Source: Desulfosarcina sp. BuS5
Lineage (GTDB): Bacteria > Desulfobacterota > Desulfobacteria > Desulfobacterales > BuS5
Assembly: GCF_028752835.1 (NCBI RefSeq)
Contig: NZ_CP087952.1
Span: forward strand, 2,709,041 to 2,773,040
Direction: 5' to 3'
Length of the DNA stretch: 64,000 nucleotides
Below the pieces are notes generated by a model. That model was not told where the DNA came from, searched no databases, and was given only the letters and a program-made list of their open reading frames with translations. Numbering within the stretch: the first letter of the stretch is position 1; each line of letters starts with the position of its first letter. The position numbers were made by a program, and so were the translations under genes. This document shows, piece after piece, positions 8,837 to 18,338 of this stretch.

Positions 8837-11099
8837 GGTAGGAGCATCGGTTACCCGACGCCCCCCCTACAGACCCGTACGTGAAGATTTCCCTCATACG
8901 GTTCCTCGGTTCAAATCCTTTTTACCGGATTATCAACCAAACAGGCGACACCCCGTTTGGCGTATAACTTTGCAGCCCTTACGGCATCAAATATTATGGA
9001 CTATTCTGGGTAATGGCAGTGGGTATGTTGTGCGCAAGTCCTCGAACATTACTTCGCCCTTGTGACTTCTTCGGCTTAACCATCGACGCCATGCTTTCTC
9101 AGTATATTCAAACACAACTTCCAGCACTTTGTAGTTACTTATTACTCCAAAGTACTGGTAAAAACCTCGCAGTTTACTGCAAAGAATCTCATACTGCTCG
9201 GCCATTGGCTTATGACGGTTATCCTTGCACCATATCCATATTCTCTTCATAAAACGGCTTGAACGCTTTCTTGCCGTCTTTTTCTTTATTACCATGTACC
9301 CTTTTAATGATTTTGACCAGTAAAATGTAAACCCTAAAAAATCAAACGTCCCGTTTCCCTTTCCGCTAATGCGTTTGGAAAATCGAATCAGTTTTGTCTT
9401 TTCCGGGTGAAGTGACAGCTCGAACTGTTCGAACCGCCTGGGTAATACATCCATGACACGCAATGCGTCTTTTTCATACTCGAACCCGAGGATGAAATCA
9501 TCCGCCCAGCGTATGATGGAGCATCTCCCTTTCATCCGGGGGATCACTTCTTTCACGTACCAGTCATCTAAAACATAATGAAGAAAGATATTACTGAGCA
9601 CAGGGGAAATTACTCCTCCCTGTGGAGTGCCCGTTTCAGAGTACGTCAGGTTGCCTTCCTCCATTACGCCTGCATTCAACCACTTCCCTATCAGGCGAAT
9701 CATTCCGCCGTCACTTACTCTCCGACGTATCATGTCTTTAAGTAACTCGTGATTAATATTGTCAAATAGTCCTGTAATATCTGCGCTTACTATCCAGCTG
9801 ATATTCTGCTTCAAGCATTGCTCACGTAAATCTTTGATTGCCATGTGTTGGCTCCGACCTTTTCTGAATGCATGGGAAAAATTGTAAAAATTCCTGTCAA
9901 ATATGACATTCAATATGGCTGCTGCTGCTTTCTGGACAATTTTATCCTCAAGTACAGGTATGCCAATTGGACGCTTTTTCCCTCCTTCCTTGTCTATCCA
10001 GATACGCTTTACAGGAGACGCAACGTACTGTCCTCTCCGCAGTCGTTCATACAGATTATAGAGGTTTTGATCAAGATTTTCGGCATACTCCTTTGCCGTA
10101 ACCTTGTCCACTCCTGCAGATTTGCTTTTCCGAATTTTACGAAAGGATTGTTTCAGTAAATCAAAGTCTATCCGATGGACTACTGATGTAAATACCAGTT
10201 CAGGATTACTTTGAGCAAGCAGCTCGATTTTGATAAGGGATGACCCACCTGTTAACACCGGTGGTTGTCCCCATTCTATCGGTCTGGAATTGCAAGCGAC
10301 CGTTCTTGCAATTTCTCGGCTTTTTGTTGATATGGTTTGTGACATCTGTGTATCTCCCATAATTCCTGCCAAAAAAACGTTATACCCTGCTTCACCTTCC
10401 CTGCAGTGGGTCGCTTGGGCATCACTTCCCCACCTTTCCGATCAAGATAGTTCAATTCTTAATCATCGGTACTATGATCTGCTAAGACTTCCGAATGTTT
10501 ATCTCAGGTTCGTTCGCTCTTCGCTATCCTCCCCTGATACCTTGTATCGCCCATCTTTTAATGTTTGTGTTTCTGCCAATGGCAGACTCGTTGCAAGGCG
10601 GGACATTCCTATGCAACGCCGGGATTTCGCTTGCGCTGGATTTCCTGTTACCGTTCTTTTTACCCAAGGAAACATCCGGGTCTCCCAAGTTCCCGAGCTA
10701 CCCCTTTGAGTACATGCCCTGGTCTAAGACCCCGGTGGTGTCCTGAATACTTGCCTTAGCATATTCAGGACTGCTGCCTTCCGCTGTCTCCAAAGCGTCG
10801 GCTTTTTCCTGCAAGCAGGATTATCACAATGACCACAACCATACATTTTTCGGGGCTCAATACAGAGCCTGCAATCTTGCTCCGTCCAGCTCCAGACTCC
10901 CGTTACCGGGTTTACCTGTGGACTTCGCTACTGACCTGCTGGTTAGTCTTTAGTCAGGTGGGACTATCTTAACATCAATGCCAGAGCAAGCCCTGCAGAG
11001 ATGAAGGAAACAAACCGTTTCCCGAGCACCCACTTGGTAACAATATCGAGTTTCAAAGACCTTGTGTCTTATCCCAACGATTCGGATTTATCTTGGCAC
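8837..11099 (-). mobile_element. Group II intron interrupting nrdJ
   Basis: A 2263-base insertion on the coding strand of nrdJ. Its 5' end reads GTGCC and it carries a long structured 5' region (about 10400-11099). An intron-encoded reverse transcriptase follows, then a domain V-like hairpin (CCGTATGAGGG...CACGTACGGG) and a domain VI-like helix near 8837-8865. The boundaries were chosen because removal gives one uninterrupted NrdJ frame (790 + 1385 = 2175 bases, 725 codons with stop). Ends could be off by a few bases. It belongs to a different group from the attC introns at 44 and 57 kb. Confidence 0.88.
8987..10372 (-). CDS. ltrA: Group II intron-encoded reverse transcriptase/maturase
   Basis: A 461-residue intron protein. 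RT blocks in order: KIRKSKSAGVDKVTAKEY, RPIGIPVLEDKIVQKAAAAI, SHAFRKGRSQHMAIKDL, VSADITGLFDNINH, GTPQGGVISPVLSNIFLH, and the catalytic box IIRWADDFILGF, where Trp replaces the usual Tyr of YADD. EKTKLIRFSKRIS and FDFLGFTFYWS follow, then a maturase X domain with KLRGFYQYFGVISNY. No HNH endonuclease domain is seen. It probably helps the intron fold and splice from nrdJ mRNA and drives retrohoming. The frame is intact, unlike the RT in the attC intron at 57 kb. Confidence 0.93.
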   Translation of the reverse strand: MAGIMGDTQMSQTISTKSREIARTVACNSRPIEWGQPPVLTGGSSLIKIELLAQSNPELVFTSVVHRIDFDLLKQSFRKIRKSKSAGVDKVTAKEYAENLDQNLYNLYERLRRGQYVASPVKRIWIDKEGGKKRPIGIPVLEDKIVQKAAAAILNVIFDRNFYNFSHAFRKGRSQHMAIKDLREQCLKQNISWIVSADITGLFDNINHELLKDMIRRRVSDGGMIRLIGKWLNAGVMEEGNLTYSETGTPQGGVISPVLSNIFLHYVLDDWYVKEVIPRMKGRCSIIRWADDFILGFEYEKDALRVMDVLPRRFEQFELSLHPEKTKLIRFSKRISGKGNGTFDFLGFTFYWSKSLKGYMVIKKKTARKRSSRFMKRIWIWCKDNRHKPMAEQYEILCSKLRGFYQYFGVISNYKVLEVVFEYTEKAWRRWLSRRSHKGEVMFEDLRTTYPLPLPRIVHNI

Positions 11100-11889
11100 G
11101 AAAAGGGGTCGGGTTTTTCTCGTTGATACGATCGATAAAAATTACTCCCGGCTCACCGGACAGCCATGCAGAATAAATAATCATATCAAAAATTTTTTTT
11201 GCGGGCATTGATCCAACAGGATTGCCGGTACGCGGATTAACAAGGTCATACTCCGAATCTCTTTCAAGGGCGTCCATGAATTGTTCGGTTATGGCGACAG
11301 ATACGTTAAAATTATTTAATGTGCATTGATCGGTTTTTGACTGTATAAATGCCTCGATGTCAGGATGATCCACCCGCAAAACTCCCATGTTGGCACCTCT
11401 GCGGGTCCCTCCCTGCTTAACAGTCTCGGTTGATATGTCGTAAACAGACATAAATGAGACCGGGCCGCTTGAAACACCTGCGGTTGATTTAACGAGATCA
11501 TTGGCAGGTCGTATTTTTGAAAAGGAAAAACCTGTGCCCCCTCCGCTTTTGTGGATCAAGGCAGTATGTTTTAGAGTTTCAAATATACTATCCATTGAAT
11601 CCTCTATGGGAAGTACAAAACATGCTGCCAGTTGTCCTAACCGGCGCCCGGCATTCATAAGGGTCGGCGAATTCGGCAAAAACCATATGTTCGACATTAT
11701 TTTTAAAAATTTTTTTTCTGTTTTTTCTATATCCGCCTTATTATCAAAAATAGCATCTGCTACAGCTATAGCCTTTGCGACCCTTGCAAAAAGTTGAGAG
11801 GGTGTTTCGATAATTTTGCCATGGCTGTCTTTTTTGAAATACCTTTTTTCTAACACAGCCTTTGCATTTTGTGAAAGTGATATTGTCAT
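11100..11889 (-). CDS. nrdJ: Ribonucleotide reductase, B12-dependent (class II), exon 1
   Basis: The N-terminal 263 codons plus one base of NrdJ. It contains the entry segment [15 protein letters not shown], the redox-cysteine segment [29 protein letters not shown], and [21 protein letters not shown]. Translation continues into the intron as [16 protein letters not shown] and stops, so unspliced mRNA gives a truncated protein. The start lies 4 bases after the coaD stop, so nrdJ is likely the last gene of rsmD-coaD-nrdJ. Confidence 0.92.
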
Positions 11890-11893
11890 TTTT

Positions 11894-12385
11894 TTACGGA
11901 TTGCTGAAACCGAATTTTTCCTTTAATTTTTTTTCGACAAACGGATGCACCATATTACTGATGTCGCCGTTATAACGCGCAGCCTCCTTGATTATAGATG
12001 AACTTGTAAATATCCATCTTAATCCGGACATCAGAAAAACAGTCTGTATGTTCCTGTTAAGACTCCGGTTCATAAGCGCCATTTGGAACTCATACTCAAA
12101 ATCTGATACAGCGCGCATTCCGCGTAAAATGGCATTTGCTTTCCTTTTAACCACATAATCGACAAGGAGCCCGTCAAAGGAGGCTATTTCAATATTTGTT
12201 ACCTCTTCGAGGCTGATTTCCAGCATTGTTTTTCGTTCCTCAATTGTAAAAAAAGCCTTTTTTGAAGAATTACAAAGAATAGCAACTACTATTTTATCAA
12301 AAAGCCTTCGACCCCTCTTGATCATGTCTATGTGACCGTTAGTTACAGGATCGAATGAACCCGGGTATACAGCTATTCTCTTCAT
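11894..12385 (-). CDS. coaD: Phosphopantetheine adenylyltransferase
   Basis: Transfers AMP from ATP to 4'-phosphopantetheine in coenzyme A synthesis. The start at [18 protein letters not shown] (12385) was chosen because the nucleotidyltransferase motif begins there and AAGGAG precedes it; upstream in-frame residues overlap rsmD. The T/HxGH-type motif is PVTNGH, and [25 protein letters not shown] plus ISSSIIKE-like [11 protein letters not shown] are diagnostic. 163 residues is the usual length. It lies 16 bases after rsmD, a common bacterial pairing. Confidence 0.95.
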   Translation of the reverse strand: MKRIAVYPGSFDPVTNGHIDMIKRGRRLFDKIVVAILCNSSKKAFFTIEERKTMLEISLEEVTNIEIASFDGLLVDYVVKRKANAILRGMRAVSDFEYEFQMALMNRSLNRNIQTVFLMSGLRWIFTSSSIIKEAARYNGDISNMVHPFVEKKLKEKFGFSNP

Positions 12386-12401
12386 AAATTGATTTCTCCT
12401 T

Positions 12402-12959
12402 TCAAGAATATTGCAAAAAAGTAACCATGCTCTTTCCATATTTTCTTTGGTCTATGGTGATGAATGACTCAATCTCTTCCGGGATAAACTCCGAAACCGA
12501 ATGTTCAACAATAATACATGCTTCTTTTTTCAATAAGCGGCTTTTTACAAGATTTTTCAGTGAAGGTTTAATAAAATTCCTGTTATAAGGAGGATCAATA
12601 AAAACAATATCGAAGCATGGCCTTATGGATTTTGTCCAATCTAATCTTTTTAACGCATTGCGCTTTATTATTGTAGTGCTATCCTCGATTCCGCAAGAGG
12701 TTATATTTTTTTTTATGACAGAACATGCACTTCTATTATTGTCGATAAACACCGCATATTCAGCATCCCGGCTTAAAGCTTCAATACCCATAGCCCCGGT
12801 GCCCGCAAAAAGATCGAGTACTACAGCTCCATGTATCCGAGTATAAAGAATATTAAATATCGCTTCACGCAACCGGTCTGCCGTAGGCCTTGTTACACTA
12901 CCGCGCATAACTGCAAGCCTTCTTCCCTTGAGGTTGCCGCCTATTATTCTTAATGTCAT
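12402..12959 (-). CDS. rsmD: 16S rRNA (guanine966-N2)-methyltransferase
   Basis: Methylates G966 of 16S rRNA. The 185 residues start MTLRIIGGNLKGRRL, carry TADRLREAIFNIL, the SAM motif VLDLFAGTGAMGIEAL around residue 45, and the catalytic IVFIDPPYNR. Length and motif order are normal. It begins the rsmD-coaD-nrdJ run. A small tandem repeat lies upstream at 12984-13012. Confidence 0.93.
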   Translation of the reverse strand: MTLRIIGGNLKGRRLAVMRGSVTRPTADRLREAIFNILYTRIHGAVVLDLFAGTGAMGIEALSRDAEYAVFIDNNRSACSVIKKNITSCGIEDSTTIIKRNALKRLDWTKSIRPCFDIVFIDPPYNRNFIKPSLKNLVKSRLLKKEACIIVEHSVSEFIPEEIESFITIDQRKYGKSMVTFLQYS

Positions 12960-12983
12960 TTATTATCTGAATTGAGCGGTTAG

Positions 12984-13012
12984 CTTTTAGCTGTTAGCTG
13001 TTAGCTGTTAGC
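12984..13012. repeat. Tandem 8-base repeat
   Basis: About three and a half copies of TTAGCTGT in the gap before rsmD. An inverted partner (GCTAACAGCTAA) is at 13099-13110, and TTTAGCTGTTA recurs at 13131-13141, where it forms the last codons and stop of the response-regulator gene. The 167-base gap holds no gene. Confidence 0.7.
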
Positions 13013-13126
13013 TTAATGATTACAAGATGTTTTGCGATTACAAATTTTTACCCATTGGGTGTTATTTCTTACTGATGTAATACCTTGATTTTTCAAGGCT
13101 AACAGCTAATTGCTTAACTTAGATTA

Positions 13127-14293
13127 TTATTTAGCTGTTATCGAATAAGGTATATCGGAAATATCTATTAAGTCACCATCAGTCATTATCACAAGCCGCT
13201 CAACAAGATTTTTCAGCTCCCTGACATTGCCAGGCCATGAATAAGCAGCTAATACCTCAATGGCCGCATTTGATATTCTTTTTTTTTTTGTGCGACTCTG
13301 CTCGGCACAAACATCAAGAAATATGCCGACCAGTTCCGGGATGTCATGAGAACGATCTCTAAGGGGCGGGACTTCCATGGGGATAACATTAAGACGGTAG
13401 TATAGATCTTCACGGAAGTTGCCCTTTTCAATCTCATTTTCAAGGTTTTTATTGCTGGCTGCTATTACTCTTACATCAATACTGAGTATTCTGCTGCTTC
13501 CCACACGCTGAATTTTTTGTTCCTGCAAAACTCGTAAGATTTTAGCTTGTGTCTTTAAGCTCATATCGCCTATTTCATCAAAGAATATTGTTCCATTGCC
13601 GGCCAGTTCGAATTTCCCCCTTTTTTTTGATGTTGCGCCCGTAAAGGCACCTTTTTCATGGCCGAAAAGTTCACTTTCTATCGATTCTTCCGGAATAGCC
13701 GCACAATTGACGTCAACCATGGGCTGTGCTGCACGTGAACTTAACTGGTGAATGGTACGGGCCACCAGTTCTTTACCGGTTCCGTTTTCTCCGGTTATAA
13801 ATATCCAGGCATCGGTCGGCGCTGCAATCATTATCTGTTTTTTCAAGGCTTCTATGCATGGGCTGTTCCCGCTTATTGAAAATTTTTCTATTGTTTTTTT
13901 TCTTAAGAACCTGTTCTCCTCTTCAAGACGCCTGAAGTTTAATGCGTTGTTAATATTTACTATAACCTTATCTATGCTAAGGGGCTTTTCAATTAAATCG
14001 AATGCGCCAAGCTTGGTTGCTTTCACAGCCGTCTCTATTGTGCCGTGTCCTGTAATAATAATTACCGGAATAAAGGGATTGTCCTTTTTAATTTCTTTCA
14101 GCGTTTCAATACCATCAATACCCGGCATCCAAATATCAAGAAGAACAAGATCCGGAGATTCCGAGTCTATCACCTTTAAAGCTTCATATCCGTTAGAGGC
14201 CGTTAAAACATCAAAGCCTTCATCAGAGAGAAGTCCGCTTAAGGATTGTAATATGGAAGGCTCGTCATCAACAATTAAAATAGATGGAAACAT
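13127..14293 (-). CDS. NtrX/NtrC-like sigma-54 response regulator lacking a C-terminal HTH
   Basis: 388 residues: a receiver domain with phospho-Asp in LVLLDIWMPG and conserved Lys in LIEKPLS, then an AAA+ domain with Walker A TGENGTGKELVAR, the sigma-54 contact GAFTGAT, Walker B IFFDEIGDM, and WPGNVRELKN. It stops at SDIPYSITAK, right after the AAA+ domain, so the Fis-type DNA-binding domain of about 60-80 residues is missing. It either acts from solution or has lost its end: the last codons coincide with a repeated TTAGCTGTTA. The partner kinase lies 29 bases upstream. Confidence 0.88.
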   Translation of the reverse strand: MFPSILIVDDEPSILQSLSGLLSDEGFDVLTASNGYEALKVIDSESPDLVLLDIWMPGIDGIETLKEIKKDNPFIPVIIITGHGTIETAVKATKLGAFDLIEKPLSIDKVIVNINNALNFRRLEEENRFLRKKTIEKFSISGNSPCIEALKKQIMIAAPTDAWIFITGENGTGKELVARTIHQLSSRAAQPMVDVNCAAIPEESIESELFGHEKGAFTGATSKKRGKFELAGNGTIFFDEIGDMSLKTQAKILRVLQEQKIQRVGSSRILSIDVRVIAASNKNLENEIEKGNFREDLYYRLNVIPMEVPPLRDRSHDIPELVGIFLDVCAEQSRTKKKRISNAAIEVLAAYSWPGNVRELKNLVERLVIMTDGDLIDISDIPYSITAK

Positions 14294-14322
14294 AAAATTA
14301 ATTCCTTTACAAAAATATTTAT

Positions 14323-16557
14323 TTACGCCGGCAGTTCAATCACAAACTTAGCACCCCGGGGGTGATTATCCTGCACACGGATCATGCCATTATGATCAGA
14401 AATAATGGTGCTTACTATGGTAAGTCCTAAACCAATGCCGGCTTTTTTAGTCGAAAAATAGGGCTCAAACAGACGTGTCTTCTCTTCATCGGAAATACCA
14501 TTTCCATTATCGGCTACCTCTAACCTGACCATCTTCAGGATAGGGTCATAGGTTAAAGTAATTCTTATTTCTCCTTTTCCCCTTACGGCAGCAACTGCAT
14601 TGTCGACAAGGTTAATCATCGCCTGTTTTATTTGTTGTCTATCAAGGTTAAGTTTTGGTATATCATCAAAAATATTTATTTTAAAATCTATATATTCATG
14701 CCCCTCCCTGTATAGAGATATGGTCTCTTCAATAATGGGCTGGAACTCACAAATAGCTGGATTTGCAGTGGGAAATCTGGCAAAAATGGAAAATTCATTT
14801 ACAAGGTTTTTTATCATTGCCACATTATCTACTATCATGGTGACGCATTCTTCAAATACAGGCTCATCTATCTTGTCTGCGTATCTCCTTTTAAGCCGTT
14901 GTGCAGAAAGGGCTATGGGGGTTAATGGGTTTTTTACCTCATGAGCGATTCTTCGGGCCACTTCGCGCCAGGCCATCATGCGTTGTGCTTTTTCCAGCTC
15001 CGTCAAATCATCAAAAACCATTACCTTCCCCATATGAATTCCGGCATCGCTTTTAATTGCGTAAACATGCACCATAAAACTACGCGGTCTTCCGTTTATG
15101 GTTAAACGTAATGGGAATTCGATGGAATCCCCGCGGGGATCTGCAATTTTTTCTATAATATTAACAGAATGATTTTGCTCAGCCTCCTTTAGCAGCTCTT
15201 TATAACTTTTACTTATAATTTCTTCAGATTGAATATTTAACATTTTTTCAGCCGATTTGTTGATGGAAGAGATCAAGCCGCCGGCGCCAAGAGTTATTAC
15301 ACCGGCGGAAATATTTTTTAAGACTATTTCCATGAACTGTCGTCTTTTCTCAATTTCAAGATTCTGCTCGCGCAGTTTGCTGGCTGAAAATTCCAACTGT
15401 TCCCTGCTCATTCTCAGGTCTCTTGTCATTTTGTTAAATGAATCAACCAAACTGCCTATTTCATCATCCGCAAATAGAGCTATTGTAAAGCTCAAATCAC
15501 CTTCAGCAACCCTTCTGGTTCCTTCTGCAAGATCCATAATAGGTATTGTTATAGATTTTGCCATGTAAAAACCAAACCATACTGCGCAAAATACAACAAG
15601 CAGTGCTACTATAGAAAGCGCGATATAATAAGTAATCTGAACAGGCTTTTTTAAAAGTTTTATTTGTCTATATTCTTCGACACCTCTTGAAATATATGAC
15701 ATATTCTCTGCAAGAGCAGGTGGGATAAGGATTGCGACAACTATGTAACCTTGCACATCCTTTAAGTTAGATCCAAATGGCACTCTTCCTATTGTTCTGA
15801 TTAATTCACCAGTATCGATTATTTCGGAAAACGAGCTGATTTCCTCAGAATCTATATATTTCTGGAGATTATTTCCGGAGATCTCTGTAATCTCCAATCC
15901 ATTCAGTTCGTCGCCGATAGAATAGGTAATACGATTGAAATTTTTTTTATAGACTTCAACAGCTTGAAAATTAAAGGATTTTTGTACAACTTCAATATAA
16001 TTTGAGAGAGCTTTTTTTAACGGCGGTTTTAGGAGGTTTCTTTTTTTTATCTGATATGAGATTCTTTTTAAAAAAAACCGATTATTTTCTTCAATGTGTT
16101 TGTATAGATGCCGGCCAACGTTCAGTGAGTTTTCAAGCGACTGTTCAATCGGAACGTTAAACCAAAATTCAATACTGGTGGTAATAAAATTAATGGAAAA
16201 GAAAAAAAGAACAATGGTAGGCAGAAGTGTCAGGGATATAAATGCCACCACAAGTCTGGTGCGTAACTTTGCACCCATCACTTTGCTTTTCCTGTCATAA
16301 ATAAGTTTTACCAAGTTTCTGAAAACAAGAAATATCAACAAGATAAGCAACAACAGATTGATGTTTATCAGAATAAACATCAGGATTGTGTTTGAAATAG
16401 GAAAATCGACTCCAAAATGTATTATCCTGTTTTCAACATAAGTTAAAAGCGCAACGATAGTAATTATTATAATAATAAGAACAAATTCACGTTTACGTCT
16501 TTTTCGCTCTTCATCAGATATGACAGGTTTTTTTATTTTGGATCTGGTAATCTTCAT
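14323..16557 (-). CDS. NtrY-like membrane sensor histidine kinase
   Basis: About 744 residues from the start MKITRSKIKK at 16557; an upstream in-frame ATG at 16617 would translate a hairpin repeat and is rejected. Two N-terminal helices are followed by a large extracytoplasmic part, then another helix near residue 320, a HAMP linker (SITIPIMDLAEGTRRV), a PAS-like domain, HisKA with ARRIAHEVKNPLTPIALSAQ, and HATPase with N-box LVDNAVAAV, DNGNGIS and GIGLGLTIV. The order fits NtrY. It is paired with the regulator just downstream; the nearby amt-glnK-glnD-glnA genes suggest nitrogen sensing, which is inference. Confidence 0.88.
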   Translation of the reverse strand: MKITRSKIKKPVISDEERKRRKREFVLIIIIITIVALLTYVENRIIHFGVDFPISNTILMFILININLLLLILLIFLVFRNLVKLIYDRKSKVMGAKLRTRLVVAFISLTLLPTIVLFFFSINFITTSIEFWFNVPIEQSLENSLNVGRHLYKHIEENNRFFLKRISYQIKKRNLLKPPLKKALSNYIEVVQKSFNFQAVEVYKKNFNRITYSIGDELNGLEITEISGNNLQKYIDSEEISSFSEIIDTGELIRTIGRVPFGSNLKDVQGYIVVAILIPPALAENMSYISRGVEEYRQIKLLKKPVQITYYIALSIVALLVVFCAVWFGFYMAKSITIPIMDLAEGTRRVAEGDLSFTIALFADDEIGSLVDSFNKMTRDLRMSREQLEFSASKLREQNLEIEKRRQFMEIVLKNISAGVITLGAGGLISSINKSAEKMLNIQSEEIISKSYKELLKEAEQNHSVNIIEKIADPRGDSIEFPLRLTINGRPRSFMVHVYAIKSDAGIHMGKVMVFDDLTELEKAQRMMAWREVARRIAHEVKNPLTPIALSAQRLKRRYADKIDEPVFEECVTMIVDNVAMIKNLVNEFSIFARFPTANPAICEFQPIIEETISLYREGHEYIDFKINIFDDIPKLNLDRQQIKQAMINLVDNAVAAVRGKGEIRITLTYDPILKMVRLEVADNGNGISDEEKTRLFEPYFSTKKAGIGLGLTIVSTIISDHNGMIRVQDNHPRGAKFVIELPA

Positions 16558-16577
16558 AATTATGGCAGAAATGATGT

Positions 16578-16616
16578 TGAGACCTTTGCAAAACGCCCCT
16601 TTTTGCAAAGGTCTCA
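16578..16616. repeat. Perfect short palindrome (GAGACCTTTGCAAAA family)
   Basis: TGAGACCTTTGCAAAA and its exact complement flank a 7-base loop, between the DUF4390 gene and the kinase start. A degenerate relative is at 18164-18210. It could act as a terminator or RNA stabiliser but looks like a dispersed repeat. Confidence 0.7.
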
Positions 16617-16624
16617 TGTTAATT

Positions 16625-17194
16625 TTAATAGATAAAATCTATTGTATGCCATTCAGTTTCAAAGTCCCACATAGCGACAAAAAAAAGTACATAATGCAGA
16701 TAAAAAGGGAGGGTCATCTTCATCAGTTCGGCTTTGGATCTTATTTGATACTGTTTGCCTTTTTTCAAACGGTTAAGCGGAATCAAGATAAAATTATCAA
16801 TTTCGGACATTAATTTTTGAGCTTTTTCAAAGGTTTTGGTAACTATAGGTGTCCCTGATTCCAGTGACCGAGTAATTGTATATTCTTTCGTCATATTGTT
16901 GTATTTAATAGAATGAGTTATTTTTTTTTCAGTAACTTTTTTGTCGGGCCAGAGATTTCTAACTTCATATAGTGTTATAAAAAAAGAAAAAGAGACAGGC
17001 ACGCCACTGATAATTGCCTTCTCCATTTTTTCCGTGAAGGCTCCCTCGGTTTTACAATAGATTATCAGGTTGTCGCGTGTATTGCTGACAACCAGATCGG
17101 TCAGTTTTGCTTCCTGACCCACGGCCGGAGCGTTAAAAAAAAATATAATGCTGCACAGGACTGCCAAGGTTTGCTTATGAATTAATTTTATCAT
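16625..17194 (-). CDS. DUF4390 family secreted protein
   Basis: 189 residues with a signal-peptide-like N-terminus (basic MIKLIHKQ, hydrophobic core to about residue 24, cut near VGQEA). The remainder resembles DUF4390 proteins that lie next to NtrY-type kinases in several Gram-negative lineages. It contains FSFFITLYEVRNLWPD, a GTPIVTK strand and a C-terminal hydrophobic stretch PFYLHYVLFFVAMWDF. Function is unknown; the location beside a membrane kinase suggests a periplasmic accessory role. The kinase starts 67 bases downstream. Confidence 0.7.
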   Translation of the reverse strand: MIKLIHKQTLAVLCSIIFFFNAPAVGQEAKLTDLVVSNTRDNLIIYCKTEGAFTEKMEKAIISGVPVSFSFFITLYEVRNLWPDKKVTEKKITHSIKYNNMTKEYTITRSLESGTPIVTKTFEKAQKLMSEIDNFILIPLNRLKKGKQYQIRSKAELMKMTLPFYLHYVLFFVAMWDFETEWHTIDFIY

Positions 17195-17279
17195 TTATAA
17201 CAGACAGGTATATGTTGCTGAATCTGGAAAACAATTCATTTGTGCGCTACTTTGTTGGTAGCCCAGCCAGAGATGTTTT

Positions 17280-18146
17280 TTAAGGGATTGTGCAAGTTTC
17301 CCAAAATGTTTTTTCAGTAAAAAATTTTTTCAAAAAAGCATGATTGAAAGCATGTCCTGCCTTATGTAGCACAACATGCCCCAGGATCGGCATTCCAAGA
17401 AGAGAAAAATCTCCGATGCAATCAAGAATCTTATGTCTTACGAATTCATCCTTAAAACGTAGACCTTTTTCATTAACAATATTATCTTTATCTATTACAA
17501 TAACATTATTCAGGGAGCACCCGGCAGCCAGACCGTAATGTTTCATATATTCATATTCATGCAAAAAACCGAAAGTCCTGGCGCTTGCTATTTCTTGCCC
17601 GAAGCTCCGATCATTAATATCGATTGAATATGTCTGTGTATTTATCAATGGGTGATCATAAACTATAGTATATGTTATTTTATAAGATGAAGCAGGATAT
17701 ATGCTTACGGATTTACCGTCTTTTTCTAATTTAATAGGCTCTTTTACTATAAAAAAAGATCTTGGAGCGCCCTGATTTTTAATCCCTGTTTTTTGTATTA
17801 AAGTAGTGAAGGGACCAGCACTGCCATCCATAATAGGGACTTCGTAAGAATCAATTTCAACAAGGGCATTATCTATAGACAAGCCTGCCAGGCTCGCCAT
17901 AAGATGCTCAATGGTAGAAACTATAAACCCTTCATGCCCAATTACAGTGGCCAGGCTTGTATCCACCACCATGTTAAATGTTGCCGATATGCATGGATTG
18001 TCAGGAAGATCTATTCTTTTAAATTTTATGCCGTAATTAACCGGAGCCGGTTTAATGGTTATGTTAACAGTTTTGCCGGAATGAACACCTATGCCGGAAC
18101 AAGCTATCGGGTTCTCAACGGTTCTCTGTTCAGTATATAATATCAT
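17280..18146 (-). CDS. lpxC: UDP-3-O-acyl-N-acetylglucosamine deacetylase
   Basis: The committed zinc-dependent step of lipid A synthesis. The 288 residues start ILYTEQRTVENPIACSGIGVHSG, carry the zinc ligand in STIEHLMASLAGL (about residue 81), the catalytic YEVPIMDGSAGPF, and zinc ligands in FVRHKILDCIGDFSLLG; HKAGHAFNHAFL near the end holds the active-site His. The length is slightly short of the E. coli enzyme (305). This supports an LPS outer membrane and agrees with gmhB elsewhere in the window. Confidence 0.95.
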   Translation of the reverse strand: MILYTEQRTVENPIACSGIGVHSGKTVNITIKPAPVNYGIKFKRIDLPDNPCISATFNMVVDTSLATVIGHEGFIVSTIEHLMASLAGLSIDNALVEIDSYEVPIMDGSAGPFTTLIQKTGIKNQGAPRSFFIVKEPIKLEKDGKSVSIYPASSYKITYTIVYDHPLINTQTYSIDINDRSFGQEIASARTFGFLHEYEYMKHYGLAAGCSLNNVIVIDKDNIVNEKGLRFKDEFVRHKILDCIGDFSLLGMPILGHVVLHKAGHAFNHAFLKKFFTEKTFWETCTIP

Positions 18147-18163
18147 TAAAATATATATCTGTT

Positions 18164-18210
18164 TCGAGATCTTTGCAAAATATCCCTATTGAGCATTTTT
18201 TCAAAGTCTC
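18164..18210. repeat. Degenerate copy of the GAGACCTTTGCAAAA palindrome
   Basis: GAGATCTTTGCAAAATATCC pairs with TTTTTTCAAAGTCTC. It is the same design as 16578-16616 with mismatches and a longer loop. It lies just upstream of lpxC. Confidence 0.55.
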
Positions 18211-18338
18211 ATTTATAGATTATTGTAAAAAGAAATAGCTACTTTTTTGATATCTTTTATGGTAAAAATAATTGAATAGCAAGGGAAATTACTTTTATAA
18301 TACGGCAACGTCACAAACCCATTGAATGCAGATTAAGA

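Noticed and set aside
10230-10760. Frames of 64-159 residues on the plus strand
   Set aside because: They overlap the RT start and domain I of the nrdJ intron on the other strand and look like chance readings.
11041-11099. Intron start at GTGGG near 11024 instead of 11099
   Set aside because: That would leave a TGA in the nrdJ frame and 75 extra bases; the 11099 start restores NrdJ exactly.
16557-16617. Longer start for the NtrY-like kinase
   Set aside because: The extra 20 residues are the translation of a dispersed palindrome (16578-16616).
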